DNA of 64,000 bases, from the NCBI RefSeq assembly GCF_002284565.1, contig NZ_NPKI01000026.1:1-64000 (forward strand), read 5' to 3'. A model generated the notes under the pieces. The model was not told where the DNA came from. It saw only the letters and a program-made list of their open reading frames with translations, and did no database searches. The stretch is from Mesorhizobium mediterraneum. GTDB taxonomy: Bacteria > Pseudomonadota > Alphaproteobacteria > Rhizobiales > Rhizobiaceae. Positions 53,470 to 62,221 of this stretch are shown piece after piece (position 1 is the first letter of the stretch; the number at the start of each line of letters is the position of its first letter). A program made the translations under genes and the position numbers.

Positions 53470-54794
53470 TGGCACGGAAACGCGCTCACGCTCCTCTCAA
53501 TGTCTTTCTGAACAGCCGCCATGTCGGCGTCCTGCGCCGTGAGGCGACAGGTGCTATCGACTTCCAGTACGGACGCGACTGGCTGAACTGGCGCGGCACG
53601 TTCCCAGTGTCACTGTCGCTGCCCTTGCGCGAGGATCGGTATATTGGCACCCCCGTCATCAATGTGTTCGACAACCTGCTGCCTGACAGCGACCTCATCC
53701 GAAAGCGCGTCGCCGAACGCGTTGGCGCAGACGGCACAGACGCCTTCAGCCTGCTGACCGCCCTCGGTCATGATTGCGTCGGCGCACTCCAGTTTCTGCC
53801 TGATGGCGTCGAGCCCGGGACCGCCGGCGACACCGACGGCAAACCGATCACTGACGACGAGATCACCGACATTATCAAGAATCTCGCGGCAGCACCCCTC
53901 GGCATGGGCGAAGACGAAGATTTCCGAATCTCGATCGCCGGCGCTCAGGAAAAAACCGCGCTGCTGCGTAAGGACGGCCAATGGTTCAAGCCGACAGGAA
54001 CGACGGCAACCACCCACATCCTCAAACCGCAGATCGGGCAGCTTCCCAATGGCATCGACCTCTCCAACAGCGTCGAGAACGAATATCTATGCCTCAGACT
54101 GCTGCATTCGTTTGGTATCCCAACACCCCCCGTTGAAATCGCCGTTTTCGGGGAACGCCGCACACTGATCGTCGAACGCTTCGATCGTCTTTGGGCAAGA
54201 GATGGGCGACTGCTGCGACTGCCGCAGGAAGACATCTGCCAGGCGCTATCGATCCCGCCGACAAGAAAGTACCAGTCTGATGGTGGTCCCGGTATGCGCG
54301 AGATCATCAATCTGCTCAAAGGCAGCGACACGCCTGATGCCGACATCACGACTTTCATGCGTGCGAGCATCATATTCTGGTTGCTCGGCGCAACCGATGG
54401 GCATGCAAAAAATTTCAGCATTTTCCTCGGTCCCGGCGGGCGCTATCGCATGACGCCGCTGTACGATGTGCTGACAGCGCAGCCGAGCCTCGACCAGGGC
54501 CAAATTCAACGCAAGAAATTCAAACTTGCGATGTCCGTCGGAACAAATCGCCACTATGCCATCAGTGACATCGTGCCACGACATTTCATGCAGACGGCCG
54601 ATGTCGCTGGTGTCGGCACTCCGGCGATGCGGGCGATTTTTGAAGACATTGAAGCCAATGCCGATCGGCAAGTACAAGCTGTTGTCGGGTCGCTGCCCGG
54701 TAGCTTCCCCGATCAGCTTGTGACCTCGACAGTGGCGGCCATCAAGCACCGCAGCCAGCTCGTCGCAAATTCTCTGGAGGCTTCTCATGTCTGA
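53469..54794 (+). CDS. hipA: HipA-like Ser/Thr kinase toxin
   Basis: 441-aa kinase toxin. N-terminal region LNVFLNSRHVGVLRREATGAIDFQY, then IAGAQEKTALL near residue 157, THILKP near 180, VERFDR near 236, and the catalytic/metal segment ATDGHAKNFSIFL near 310. Relatives phosphorylate glutamyl-tRNA synthetase or other targets and cause growth arrest when free of HipB. All kinase motifs look intact, so the toxin is probably active. The module is complete and tightly overlapped. Confidence 0.87.
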   Translation: MARKRAHAPLNVFLNSRHVGVLRREATGAIDFQYGRDWLNWRGTFPVSLSLPLREDRYIGTPVINVFDNLLPDSDLIRKRVAERVGADGTDAFSLLTALGHDCVGALQFLPDGVEPGTAGDTDGKPITDDEITDIIKNLAAAPLGMGEDEDFRISIAGAQEKTALLRKDGQWFKPTGTTATTHILKPQIGQLPNGIDLSNSVENEYLCLRLLHSFGIPTPPVEIAVFGERRTLIVERFDRLWARDGRLLRLPQEDICQALSIPPTRKYQSDGGPGMREIINLLKGSDTPDADITTFMRASIIFWLLGATDGHAKNFSIFLGPGGRYRMTPLYDVLTAQPSLDQGQIQRKKFKLAMSVGTNRHYAISDIVPRHFMQTADVAGVGTPAMRAIFEDIEANADRQVQAVVGSLPGSFPDQLVTSTVAAIKHRSQLVANSLEASHV

Positions 54795-55082
54795 GTTGGG
54801 GCAACGCCCGCGGATAGCAATCCTTGGCTGGGGCTCTCTGATCTGGGACAAGCGCCCCGAATTCGATGAAACATGTCCCCTGGGAAGATGATGGCCCGGC
54901 ACTTAAACTGGAATTCTCGCGTATTTCCGATACCCGAAAAGGGGCTATGACCCTGGTGATCGACACTGACTACGGTCAGCAGTGCATCGTCCAATATGCG
55001 CTTCGCGCAAACCCGGCCGATGTCGTCGCTGATCTGCGCTGCCGCGAAGGTAAGCTAAAGCAGACTGGCAGCTATTCGTTGG
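54787..55082 (+). pseudogene. Frameshifted gamma-glutamylcyclotransferase-like gene
   Basis: The frame from 54787 reads MSELGQRPRIAILGWGSLIWDKRPEFDE, the start of a GGCT-like fold, and stops near 54891. The continuation HVPWEDDGPALKLEFSRIS, MTLVIDTDYG and NPADVVADLRCREGKL lies in another frame from about 54866. A frameshift near 54863-54875 breaks the gene, and its end is missing near 55082. It overlaps the 3' end of hipA. Confidence 0.65.
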
Positions 55083-55168
55083 CGTGTCGCCGCCCCGCTC
55101 CTTTGAGGCGACGAACGGCTTCAAACGAAGCAGGCATGAAACGACCGACGCTGGCAGCGCCGAGGAGT

Positions 55169-55957
55169 TTACTTCGGCTTCGTCGCGCAGATCGCGAAGC
55201 GGTGTTGGATGGCTCGCTCGATCGCCTTAGGCCAACTCATCTGTCGAGCCTGAGCGCGATGGATCGCGCCCAGTTTCCAGTCGACGACGGGCTGATCGAA
55301 CCCGGCTTCGGCCAGCAAGCGCACTATCTCTCCCGCCCGTGCGCCGCCTGAGAAATGGACGCGGGCAAGAATGCGTTTGTGGCGTCCGGCCATGGCGGTG
55401 CATTCATTGTCTGCGACCCGCGACTTGCCTGCCGTCAGCTTCTCCCAAACGTCCCGCAATCTCGTCGCCCAGTTGCGGCTGACGAAATCCCCGTCGATGA
55501 CCAGCAGCTTGCCGCCGGGCTTCAGCAGCGAGAACCATTCGGCAAAGGCCGCCTTCGGATCCACCAGCGTCCAGACGAGGTGACGGGTGACGATGACATC
55601 GTAGCTCGCCTTGTCCTCGAGCGTCCGTTCGGCATCCCTCACGATGAAGCGGATATCGGCGCCGCGGTTTTGTGCCTTGGCGCGCGCCTTGGCGAGCATG
55701 GCTTCCGACCAGTCGAGGCCCGTCACCACAAATCCCAACTCGTGCATCAGATGCGAAATCACGCCCGTCCCGCAGGCGAGGTCCAGAGATGTCCGCCCTG
55801 CGCCTTGCCCAAGGTGCCTGCTTATGAGCGCATGCCAGGCAGCGCGCTCGCGCTCGGAAAAAATCTCGTGGCCGACCTGCAGGTCGAACGTCTCGGCGCG
55901 GTCGGACCAGTAGTCCCGAATTTCGTCGCGCAGCGAATAGTTTGCGTGAGCCGTCAT
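55169..55957 (-). CDS. Class I SAM-dependent methyltransferase
   Basis: 262-aa methyltransferase. SAM motif I LDLACGTGVISHLM near residue 58, motif II GLDWSEAML, then RFIVRDAERTLEDKASYDVIVTRHLVWTL and the post-motif region FSLLKPGGKLLVIDGDF. Target unknown. It is divergent from the iron-importer operon and shares a 114-nt region that has an IRO-like box; similar methyltransferases accompany siderophore importers in some alphaproteobacteria, so a role in siderophore handling is plausible. Confidence 0.83.
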   Translation of the reverse strand: MTAHANYSLRDEIRDYWSDRAETFDLQVGHEIFSERERAAWHALISRHLGQGAGRTSLDLACGTGVISHLMHELGFVVTGLDWSEAMLAKARAKAQNRGADIRFIVRDAERTLEDKASYDVIVTRHLVWTLVDPKAAFAEWFSLLKPGGKLLVIDGDFVSRNWATRLRDVWEKLTAGKSRVADNECTAMAGRHKRILARVHFSGGARAGEIVRLLAEAGFDQPVVDWKLGAIHRAQARQMSWPKAIERAIQHRFAICATKPK

Positions 55958-56014
55958 CGCCCGAAACGCTCTCCCCCAAAGCCGTACATTGGAATTGCTC
56001 TAAAAGATAATTCT

Positions 56015-56029
56015 TGATTACACAACTCA
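56015..56029. promoter_or_regulatory. IRO-box-like RirA site
   Basis: TGA-N9-TCA (TGA TTACACAAC TCA) in the divergent region, 43 nt before the binding-protein ATG. This is the core RirA iron-responsive motif of rhizobia. Chance occurrence within 114 nt is low but not negligible. Confidence 0.4.
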
Positions 56030-56071
56030 TGTTTTCTAAGCCGTGGCGGCAAACTAAATCACGAGAGCACA

Positions 56072-57202
56072 ATGATTTTGAAGTCGATATTTGCGGCCGC
56101 GGTCGCCCTCGCGGCGTTCATGCCGCTTACCCTCGGCGCGCGCGCCGAAACCGTCACCGACATTAGCGGCCGCAAGGTCGAGGTGAAGACGCCGGTTGAG
56201 AAGGTCATCCTCGGCGAAGGCCGGCAGACCTACCTGATTGCCGCGCTCGATACCGACAATCCCTTCAAGCGGATCGTCGGCTGGCGCGAGGATTTCTCGC
56301 AGGCCGATCCCGACAATTACGCCGTCTATCTGGAAAAATTCCCCTCGATGGCCACGATCCCGACCTTCGGCGGTTTCAAGGACGGCACCTTCGACATCGA
56401 GCAGGCCATCGCGCTTCAGCCGGACGTGATGATCATGAATATCGAGTCCAAGCAGGCAACCGAGGACGCGCAATACATCGAAAAGCTCGCCGCCGTCGGC
56501 ATCCCGGTGGTCTATGTCGATTTCCGCGAGCATCCCTTCACCAACACCGAGCCGAGCATGCGCCTCATCGGCAAGCTCTTTGGCCAGGAGGAGCGGGCGG
56601 AAGCGTTCATCGCCTACCGCGCGGCCCAGATCGCGCGGGTCACCGATGTTATCGCAAAGAATGTTCCCAAGCGCCCAACCGTGTTCATCGAGCGCGCCGG
56701 AGGCTATTCCGACGATTGCTGCATGAGCTTCGGCAACGACAATTTCGGCAAGTTCGTGGAGATGGCCGGCGGCCAGAACATCGCGGCGGACCTGATCCCG
56801 GGCACGTTTGGCGCGCTCAACCCCGAACAGATCATCGCAAGCGATCCCGACCAGGTGATTGTGACGGGCGGTAGCTGGGAAGCGTATGTGCCGGGCGGCA
56901 AATGGGTCGGCGTCGGTCCCGGCGCGGACGAGGCGGAAGCACTGAAGAAGCTCAAGGGTCTGACGGAACGGCCCGCGCTAACCGGCGTCAAGGCGGTGGA
57001 AAACGGGCAGGTCCACGCCATCTGGCACCAGTTCTACAACAGCCCCTATCAGTTCGTCGCCATCCAGCAGATGGCCAAGTGGCTGCACCCCGAACTGTTC
57101 GCCGATCTGGACGCCGAGGCCACCTTCAAGGAGTTGCACGAGAAGTTCCTGCCGGTCGAGTACAGGCCTGGCCATTGGGTCTCGCTCTCCAATGAGCAGT
57201 GA
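56072..57202 (+). CDS. Iron-siderophore ABC transporter substrate-binding protein
   Basis: 376-aa periplasmic binding protein of the FecB/FepB type: signal peptide MILKSIFAAAVALAAFMPLTLGARA, then TVTDISGRKVEVKTPVEKVILGEGR, DIEQAIALQPDVMIMN and GIPVVYVDFREHP near residue 150. An unusual CC pair occurs in YSDDCCMSFG near residue 213. It delivers a ferric siderophore or similar complex to the permease. The start overlaps nothing and follows the IRO-like box. Its stop overlaps the permease gene by 11 nt. Confidence 0.85.
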   Translation: MILKSIFAAAVALAAFMPLTLGARAETVTDISGRKVEVKTPVEKVILGEGRQTYLIAALDTDNPFKRIVGWREDFSQADPDNYAVYLEKFPSMATIPTFGGFKDGTFDIEQAIALQPDVMIMNIESKQATEDAQYIEKLAAVGIPVVYVDFREHPFTNTEPSMRLIGKLFGQEERAEAFIAYRAAQIARVTDVIAKNVPKRPTVFIERAGGYSDDCCMSFGNDNFGKFVEMAGGQNIAADLIPGTFGALNPEQIIASDPDQVIVTGGSWEAYVPGGKWVGVGPGADEAEALKKLKGLTERPALTGVKAVENGQVHAIWHQFYNSPYQFVAIQQMAKWLHPELFADLDAEATFKELHEKFLPVEYRPGHWVSLSNEQ

Positions 57203-58259
57203 GCCAGCGGCATTATCGGCCAAGGAAGGGCGCGGCCTCTACCGCACCCTCGTCCTGCGCAAGCAGCTTATCCTCGCAGGCCTCGTCCTGGCGCTGCTCC
57301 TGAGCCTTTGCATCGACCTCGCCCTCGGCCCTGCCAGCTACAGCCTCGACCAGGTGGTGCTCGCCCTCGTTTCTCCGGGCAGCGTGCCGCTTCAGGTGCG
57401 CGTGGTGCTGTGGGAAATCCGGCTTCCCATCGCGCTGATGGCGGTGGTCGTGGGCGCATCACTGTCGGTCGCCGGGGCGCAGATGCAGACCATCCTGAAC
57501 AATCCGCTCGCCAGTCCGTTCACGCTCGGCATTTCGGCGGCGGCCAGCTTCGGCGCCGCGCTTGCGCTTGCCTTCGGCGTCGCGCTCATCCCCGCCGCGA
57601 TCGAATATGTCGTGCCGCTCAACGCCTTCGTGGTTGCGATGCTGACCGCGCTCGTCATCCACCTGCTGAGTCTCAAGCGCGGCGTGACGGTTGAAACCAT
57701 CGTGCTTCTCGGCATCGCGCTCGTCTTCACCTTCAATGCGCTGCTGTCGCTCGTCCAGTATCTTTCCTCAGAGCAGGCGCTCGCCGCGGTCGTGTTCTGG
57801 ACGATGGGAAGTCTCACCAAGGCCACCTGGCCCAAGCTCATCATCACCAGCCTCATCCTTCTCGCAACGCTTCCGATATTCGCGCGCCGCGCCTGGGCGC
57901 TGACGGCGCTGCGGCTAGGCGAAGACAAGGCCGCGAGTTTCGGGATCAAGGTCGCGCGCCTGAGGCTCGAAACCATGATGATGGTGAGCCTGCTCGCCGC
58001 CATTCCCGTCGCCTTTGTCGGCACGATCGGCTTCATCGGGTTGGTCGGCCCGCACATCGCCCGCATGCTGATTGGAGAAGATCAGCGCTTCTTCCTGCCC
58101 GCTTCCGCGCTTGCTGGCGCCCTCATCCTTTCGGCGAGCTCGGTTGCCAGCAAGTCGCTCATCCCAGGCACGATCTTTCCGATCGGCATCGTCACCTCGC
58201 TTGTCGGCATTCCCTTCTTCATCTCGCTGATCCTCTCGAATGTGAGGCGCTCATGGTAA
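57192..58259 (+). CDS. FecCD-family iron ABC transporter permease
   Basis: 355-aa BtuCD-type permease with many hydrophobic helices. Family patterns: LALGPASYSL, LWEIRLPIALMAVVVGASLSVAGAQMQTILNNPLASPFTLGIS near residue 75, and FIGLVGPHIARMLIGEDQRFFLPASALAGA near 277. A single permease gene suggests a homodimer. It overlaps the binding-protein gene upstream and the ATPase gene downstream by 7 nt. Confidence 0.88.
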   Translation: MSSEPAALSAKEGRGLYRTLVLRKQLILAGLVLALLLSLCIDLALGPASYSLDQVVLALVSPGSVPLQVRVVLWEIRLPIALMAVVVGASLSVAGAQMQTILNNPLASPFTLGISAAASFGAALALAFGVALIPAAIEYVVPLNAFVVAMLTALVIHLLSLKRGVTVETIVLLGIALVFTFNALLSLVQYLSSEQALAAVVFWTMGSLTKATWPKLIITSLILLATLPIFARRAWALTALRLGEDKAASFGIKVARLRLETMMMVSLLAAIPVAFVGTIGFIGLVGPHIARMLIGEDQRFFLPASALAGALILSASSVASKSLIPGTIFPIGIVTSLVGIPFFISLILSNVRRSW

Positions 58260-59038
58260 CGATCAGGCTCGATGGTCTCGGAGCGTTTCACGGCGCGCGG
58301 CTCGTCCTTTCGGACGTTTCAACTCCCACTTTTCGGGGTGGCGAGGTGGTTGCCGTCATCGGGCCCAACGCAGCGGGCAAGTCGACGCTTTTCAAGCGCA
58401 TCGCAGGACTTTTGAAGGGCCCGGGCCGCGTCTGCCTCGATGGAGCGGCCAAGGGACCGGACGGCATCTGCTACATGCCTCAGGATACGGCAGCCAACGC
58501 GGTGCTGACCGTCTATGAATCGATCCTGCTCGCCCGCAAGCAGGGCTCGGCCTGGTCGGTCGGTGACGGCGACCTCGCGCTCATAGACGGTATCCTGGCC
58601 GCGCTCAGCATCTCGGATATTGCCTTTCGCAATGTCGGAGAACTGAGCGGCGGGCAAAGGCAGGTGGTAAGCATCGCACAGACCCTCGCCCGCGAACCTG
58701 AAATCCTGCTGATGGACGAGCCGACGTCCGCCCTTGACTTGCACCGGCAGGTCGAGGTGCTGAGCTTCATGCGCGGGCTTGCACGCAAGCACGGGATTGC
58801 AGTGCTGATCGCAATTCACGACCTCAATCAGGCCCTGCGCTTCGCCGACAAATGCATCGTCATCGCCGACGGCCGGATGTTCGCCTGCGGTACGCCGGAA
58901 GAGGTCGTTACGCCGGCGCTCCTTCGTGACGTTTATCGCGTCGAGGCGCGGGTCGAGCGATGCTCGCGGGGCATCGGTCATGTCATGGTGGATGGCGTTG
59001 CGGATGAAACGGCAGCGGCTGCGTCGATAGCAGCTTAG
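58253..59038 (+). CDS. Iron ABC transporter ATPase (FecE/FepC-like)
   Basis: 261-aa ATPase. Walker A GPNAAGKST (residues 38-46), signature LSGGQRQV, Walker B ILLMDEPTSALDL, H-loop IAIHDLNQAL. The Walker A has Ala where most have Gly (GPNGAGKST), which is tolerated in the family. It ends the operon and converges on the lipid kinase gene, 47 nt away, with no terminator recognised between them. Confidence 0.87.
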   Translation: MVTIRLDGLGAFHGARLVLSDVSTPTFRGGEVVAVIGPNAAGKSTLFKRIAGLLKGPGRVCLDGAAKGPDGICYMPQDTAANAVLTVYESILLARKQGSAWSVGDGDLALIDGILAALSISDIAFRNVGELSGGQRQVVSIAQTLAREPEILLMDEPTSALDLHRQVEVLSFMRGLARKHGIAVLIAIHDLNQALRFADKCIVIADGRMFACGTPEEVVTPALLRDVYRVEARVERCSRGIGHVMVDGVADETAAAASIAA

Positions 59039-59085
59039 CCATCAAACTTTAGGGTTGAAGTCGAATCGCCGAAGCGGAAGACTGA

Positions 59086-60030
59086 TCACCCGCTATTTGC
59101 GCTGACCGCATCACGAAGCATTTTGGTGCGGGGCTGCAGGCGCGCGACGGCCGGCGCGAAGACCGAAATCGCCTTCGGGTGGACCTTGAAATGCGCCGGC
59201 GTCGAGGTGACGATCTCACCGTCAGTGTTCACCGGCATCGGCCTTTTCGTCTCGATGTCGAACTCGACGCATCTGGCCGTGCGAACCTCGCTCCAGGCGC
59301 CGTGTGTGCCTGAGCGGAACGAGCGCAGCATAAGCGCCATTTTCCAGAGATTCGTCATTTCCAGGCTGTACAGGTCGAGATGGCCGTCATCGATCTCCGC
59401 CGTCTCCTCGACGACGTTGCCGCCGCCATAGTGCCGGCCGTTGCCGACCGCTATCTGGTAGGTCTCGACTTCGGTCGTTACGCCCTTTTCGGTAATCCTT
59501 GCTTCGAAGTGGCCAGCCTTGGTCAACACTTTCATGGCAGCCAAGGCATAGCCAAACCTGCCGAAACGCTTCTTCAGCGCCGGGTCGAGACCCTGGGCAA
59601 GGTCGGTGCTGATGCCGATGCTCGCAACGTTGAAGAAAGCGTGACCATTGACGGTCCCGACATCGATCAGACGCCTTCCGCCCTGTACAATCACGTCGGC
59701 AGCCTTCAGCAGATCCAACGGTATTTCGAGGGTGCGCGCCAGATCGTTCGCCGTCCCCATCGGAATGATGCCCATCGGCAGCCCGCTTTCCATGGCCGCG
59801 ACCGCCGCCGAGGACACCGAGCCATCGCCGCCGCACACGATCACAAGGTCGGCCCTATGGCGAAGGCGCACGATGTCGCGTGCTATCTCGGGCAGCGCCT
59901 CAAACGTCTCGACGGTGACGCGAAGCCCACCGGCCTGCAGCCGCTCGACGACCGGTGCCATAGATTCCTGCCCGCGTCGCGCCTTTGAATTGACGAGCAG
60001 AAGCGCGCGTCTGGTCGTGATTTCGTTCAT
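59086..60030 (-). CDS. Diacylglycerol/lipid kinase family protein (YegS-like)
   Basis: 314-aa lipid kinase. Nucleotide-binding motif VCGGDGSVSSAA near residue 65, PMGTANDLARTL near 91, and the C-terminal beta-sandwich with NGRHYGGGNVVEETAEIDDGHLDLY. Such enzymes phosphorylate diacylglycerol, phosphatidylglycerol or sphingoid lipids with ATP. Start MNEITTRRALLLVNSKARRG is typical. Single gene, minus strand. Confidence 0.86.
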   Translation of the reverse strand: MNEITTRRALLLVNSKARRGQESMAPVVERLQAGGLRVTVETFEALPEIARDIVRLRHRADLVIVCGGDGSVSSAAVAAMESGLPMGIIPMGTANDLARTLEIPLDLLKAADVIVQGGRRLIDVGTVNGHAFFNVASIGISTDLAQGLDPALKKRFGRFGYALAAMKVLTKAGHFEARITEKGVTTEVETYQIAVGNGRHYGGGNVVEETAEIDDGHLDLYSLEMTNLWKMALMLRSFRSGTHGAWSEVRTARCVEFDIETKRPMPVNTDGEIVTSTPAHFKVHPKAISVFAPAVARLQPRTKMLRDAVSANSG

Positions 60031-60281
60031 GCGGCGTAGATAGGGTGCTTGCCTGCGGATTACGACGCCAACAGGCGCGCCTGGGAAGACCCAGAGTTGA
60101 ATTTTCGTAACAGCCCGAATTGCTGGTTGTCACATCCGATCAGGAATCGGCACAGTTGAGGACGCTGTGTGCACGTATCCACCGCGGCCAACTTGGCCGA
60201 ACCTGACGCTCGAACATCCCTCGTAGGTCGACTTCTCAATCTCGACCGTCGATCAATCGAAATTTAGGTTTCATGACCTGT

Positions 60282-61265
60282 TCAGAGCGGTTTCCCGATC
60301 CATTTTGCCAGGATGCCAACGACGCCCTCCCGGAACAACAGCACTGCGACAACGAAGATGGTGCCCTGGGCGATCGTGACCCAGTCGCCAAATGTCGCGA
60401 GGTAATTCTGCATCGTGACGATAACTGCCGCGCCGACGATAGGTCCGAACACCGTGCCCATGCCACCCAAGAGCGTCATCAGCACGACCTCGCCGGACAT
60501 GGTCCAGTAGACGTCGGTAAGTGACGCCAATTGGAACACGATCGCCTTGGTTGCGCCGGCAACGCCGGCGAGCGCGGCTGACAACACGAATACGGTGAGC
60601 TTGTAGCGGTTGACCCGATAGCCCAGCGATATCGCGCGGGGCTCGTTCTCGCGGATCGCCTTCAACACCTGCCCAAACGGCGAATGGATGATCCGGTAGA
60701 TCAGCAATATGCCGGCGAAAAAGATGGCGAGCACGAAAAAATAGAGCAATTCGTTTGAGCGCAGGTCGATCAGTCCAAACAAATAGCCGCGCGGGACGGC
60801 CTGGATGCCGTCCTCGCCGCCGGTAAACGCTGCCTGCAGCGAGAAGAAATAGACCATCTGCGCAAAAGCCAGCGTCACCATGGCGAAATAGATGCCGTGG
60901 CGGCGAATGGCGAGGGAGCCGATGGCGAGACCGAGCACGGCTGCCACCAGTGTGCCCGCGATAATGGCAAGTTCGGGCGTCAAACCCCACACCTTTGCCG
61001 CATGGGCCGAGACGTAGCTCGCCATGCCGAAATAGGCAGCGTGGCCGAAGGATAGGAGCCCGCCATAGCCGAGCAACAGGTTGAAGGCGCAGGCAAACAG
61101 CGCGAAGCACAGCACCTTCATGACAAAGATTGGATAGAGCAGAAAAGGCGCGGCGATGAGGAAGACGAAAAGCGCGGCGAAGATCGCAAGGTGATGGCGT
61201 GGCATGCCGGCGGCGCCAACGGACGTGACGGCCGTCATGGCAATCGGGTTGGTGTCGGTTACCAT
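60282..61265 (-). CDS. livM: Branched-chain amino acid ABC transporter permease (LivM-like)
   Basis: 327-aa permease. The start at 61265 (MVTDTNPIAM) overlaps the livH stop by one nucleotide (TGATG); the longer open frame to 62309 is antisense overlap. Family segments: FACAFNLLLGYGGLLSFGHAAYFGMASY and IHSPFGQVLKAIRENEPRAISLGY near residue 215. Last gene of the minus-strand Liv operon. Confidence 0.87.
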   Translation of the reverse strand: MVTDTNPIAMTAVTSVGAAGMPRHHLAIFAALFVFLIAAPFLLYPIFVMKVLCFALFACAFNLLLGYGGLLSFGHAAYFGMASYVSAHAAKVWGLTPELAIIAGTLVAAVLGLAIGSLAIRRHGIYFAMVTLAFAQMVYFFSLQAAFTGGEDGIQAVPRGYLFGLIDLRSNELLYFFVLAIFFAGILLIYRIIHSPFGQVLKAIRENEPRAISLGYRVNRYKLTVFVLSAALAGVAGATKAIVFQLASLTDVYWTMSGEVVLMTLLGGMGTVFGPIVGAAVIVTMQNYLATFGDWVTIAQGTIFVVAVLLFREGVVGILAKWIGKPL

Positions 61266-62152
61266 CACGCGCTCCGCCCAAACAGGCCGGCGGGCTTGAC
61301 CAGCAGCACCAGCGCCATGATGACAAAAATCACCACGGCCGAGCCTTCCGGATAGAACACGCGGGTCAGACCTTCGATCAGCCCAAGCCCGAAACCGGTG
61401 AGGATCGAGCCCAGGATCGAGCCCATGCCGCCGATGACGACGACGGCGAAGACGACGATGATCAGGTCTGCGCCCATGTTCGGATTGACTGCGTATATCG
61501 GTGCGGCGAGCACGCCGGCGAAACCGGCGAGCGCGACGCCGAAACCATATGTGAGCGTGACCAGCAGCGGCACGTTGATGCCGAACGCACCGACCATGGT
61601 CGGGTTCTCGGTCGCTGCCCTGAGATAGGCGCCAAGTCGGGTCTTTTCGATGATGAACCAGGTCGCGAGGCACACGATGAGTGAGGCCACAATCACCCAG
61701 GCGCGCGAATTGGGCAGGTACATGAAGCCGAGATTGTGCCCCCCCGTTAGAAGCGGCGGCGGCGGGTAGGGCAGGCCAGATACGCCGAAAAACTGGCGGA
61801 AGAAGCCGACGATGATCAGCGCCAGGCCGAAGGTGAGCAGCAGCCCGTAGAGATGGTCGAGGTGATAGAGCCGTCGGATCAACACGCGCTCGAGCACGAT
61901 GCCGGTGAGGCCGACGATCGGCGGAACGATGAACACAGCCCACCAGTAACTGACGCCGAGATAGTTGAGCAGCATCCAGGCGCCGAAGGCGCCCAGCATG
62001 TACTGCGCACCATGCGTGAAATTGATGATGTTCAAGAGACCGAAGATGACCGCCAGCCCGAGGCTCAAAACCGCATAGAAGGACCCATTGATCAGCCCGA
62101 GCAGCAATTGGCCGAACAGGACCTGTGGCGGAATTCCAAGGAGTTCGAACAT
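61265..62152 (-). CDS. livH: Branched-chain amino acid ABC transporter permease (LivH-like)
   Basis: 295-aa permease starting MFELLGIPPQVLFGQLLLGLINGSFYAVLSLGLAVIFGLLNIINFTHGAQYM, the LivH beginning. Near residue 220, FAGVLAAPIYAVNPNMGADLIIVVFAVVVIGGMGSILGS is also typical. It pairs with LivM. A perfect hairpin separates it from the binding-protein gene upstream. Confidence 0.88.
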   Translation of the reverse strand: MFELLGIPPQVLFGQLLLGLINGSFYAVLSLGLAVIFGLLNIINFTHGAQYMLGAFGAWMLLNYLGVSYWWAVFIVPPIVGLTGIVLERVLIRRLYHLDHLYGLLLTFGLALIIVGFFRQFFGVSGLPYPPPPLLTGGHNLGFMYLPNSRAWVIVASLIVCLATWFIIEKTRLGAYLRAATENPTMVGAFGINVPLLVTLTYGFGVALAGFAGVLAAPIYAVNPNMGADLIIVVFAVVVIGGMGSILGSILTGFGLGLIEGLTRVFYPEGSAVVIFVIMALVLLVKPAGLFGRSA

Positions 62153-62181
62153 GGTCGCTCCAGTTGACTTGTCGACGAGAG

Positions 62182-62206
62182 GACGCGCCGAGCGGTTCGG
62201 CGCGTC
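62182..62206 (-). promoter_or_regulatory. Intercistronic hairpin after the Liv binding-protein gene
   Basis: Perfect 10-bp stem GACGCGCCGA / TCGGCGCGTC with a 5-nt loop, 16 nt after the binding-protein stop and before livH. No T-run. Fourth such hairpin in the window. Confidence 0.6.
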
Positions 62207-62221
62207 GTTGGCGAGGCCCGC

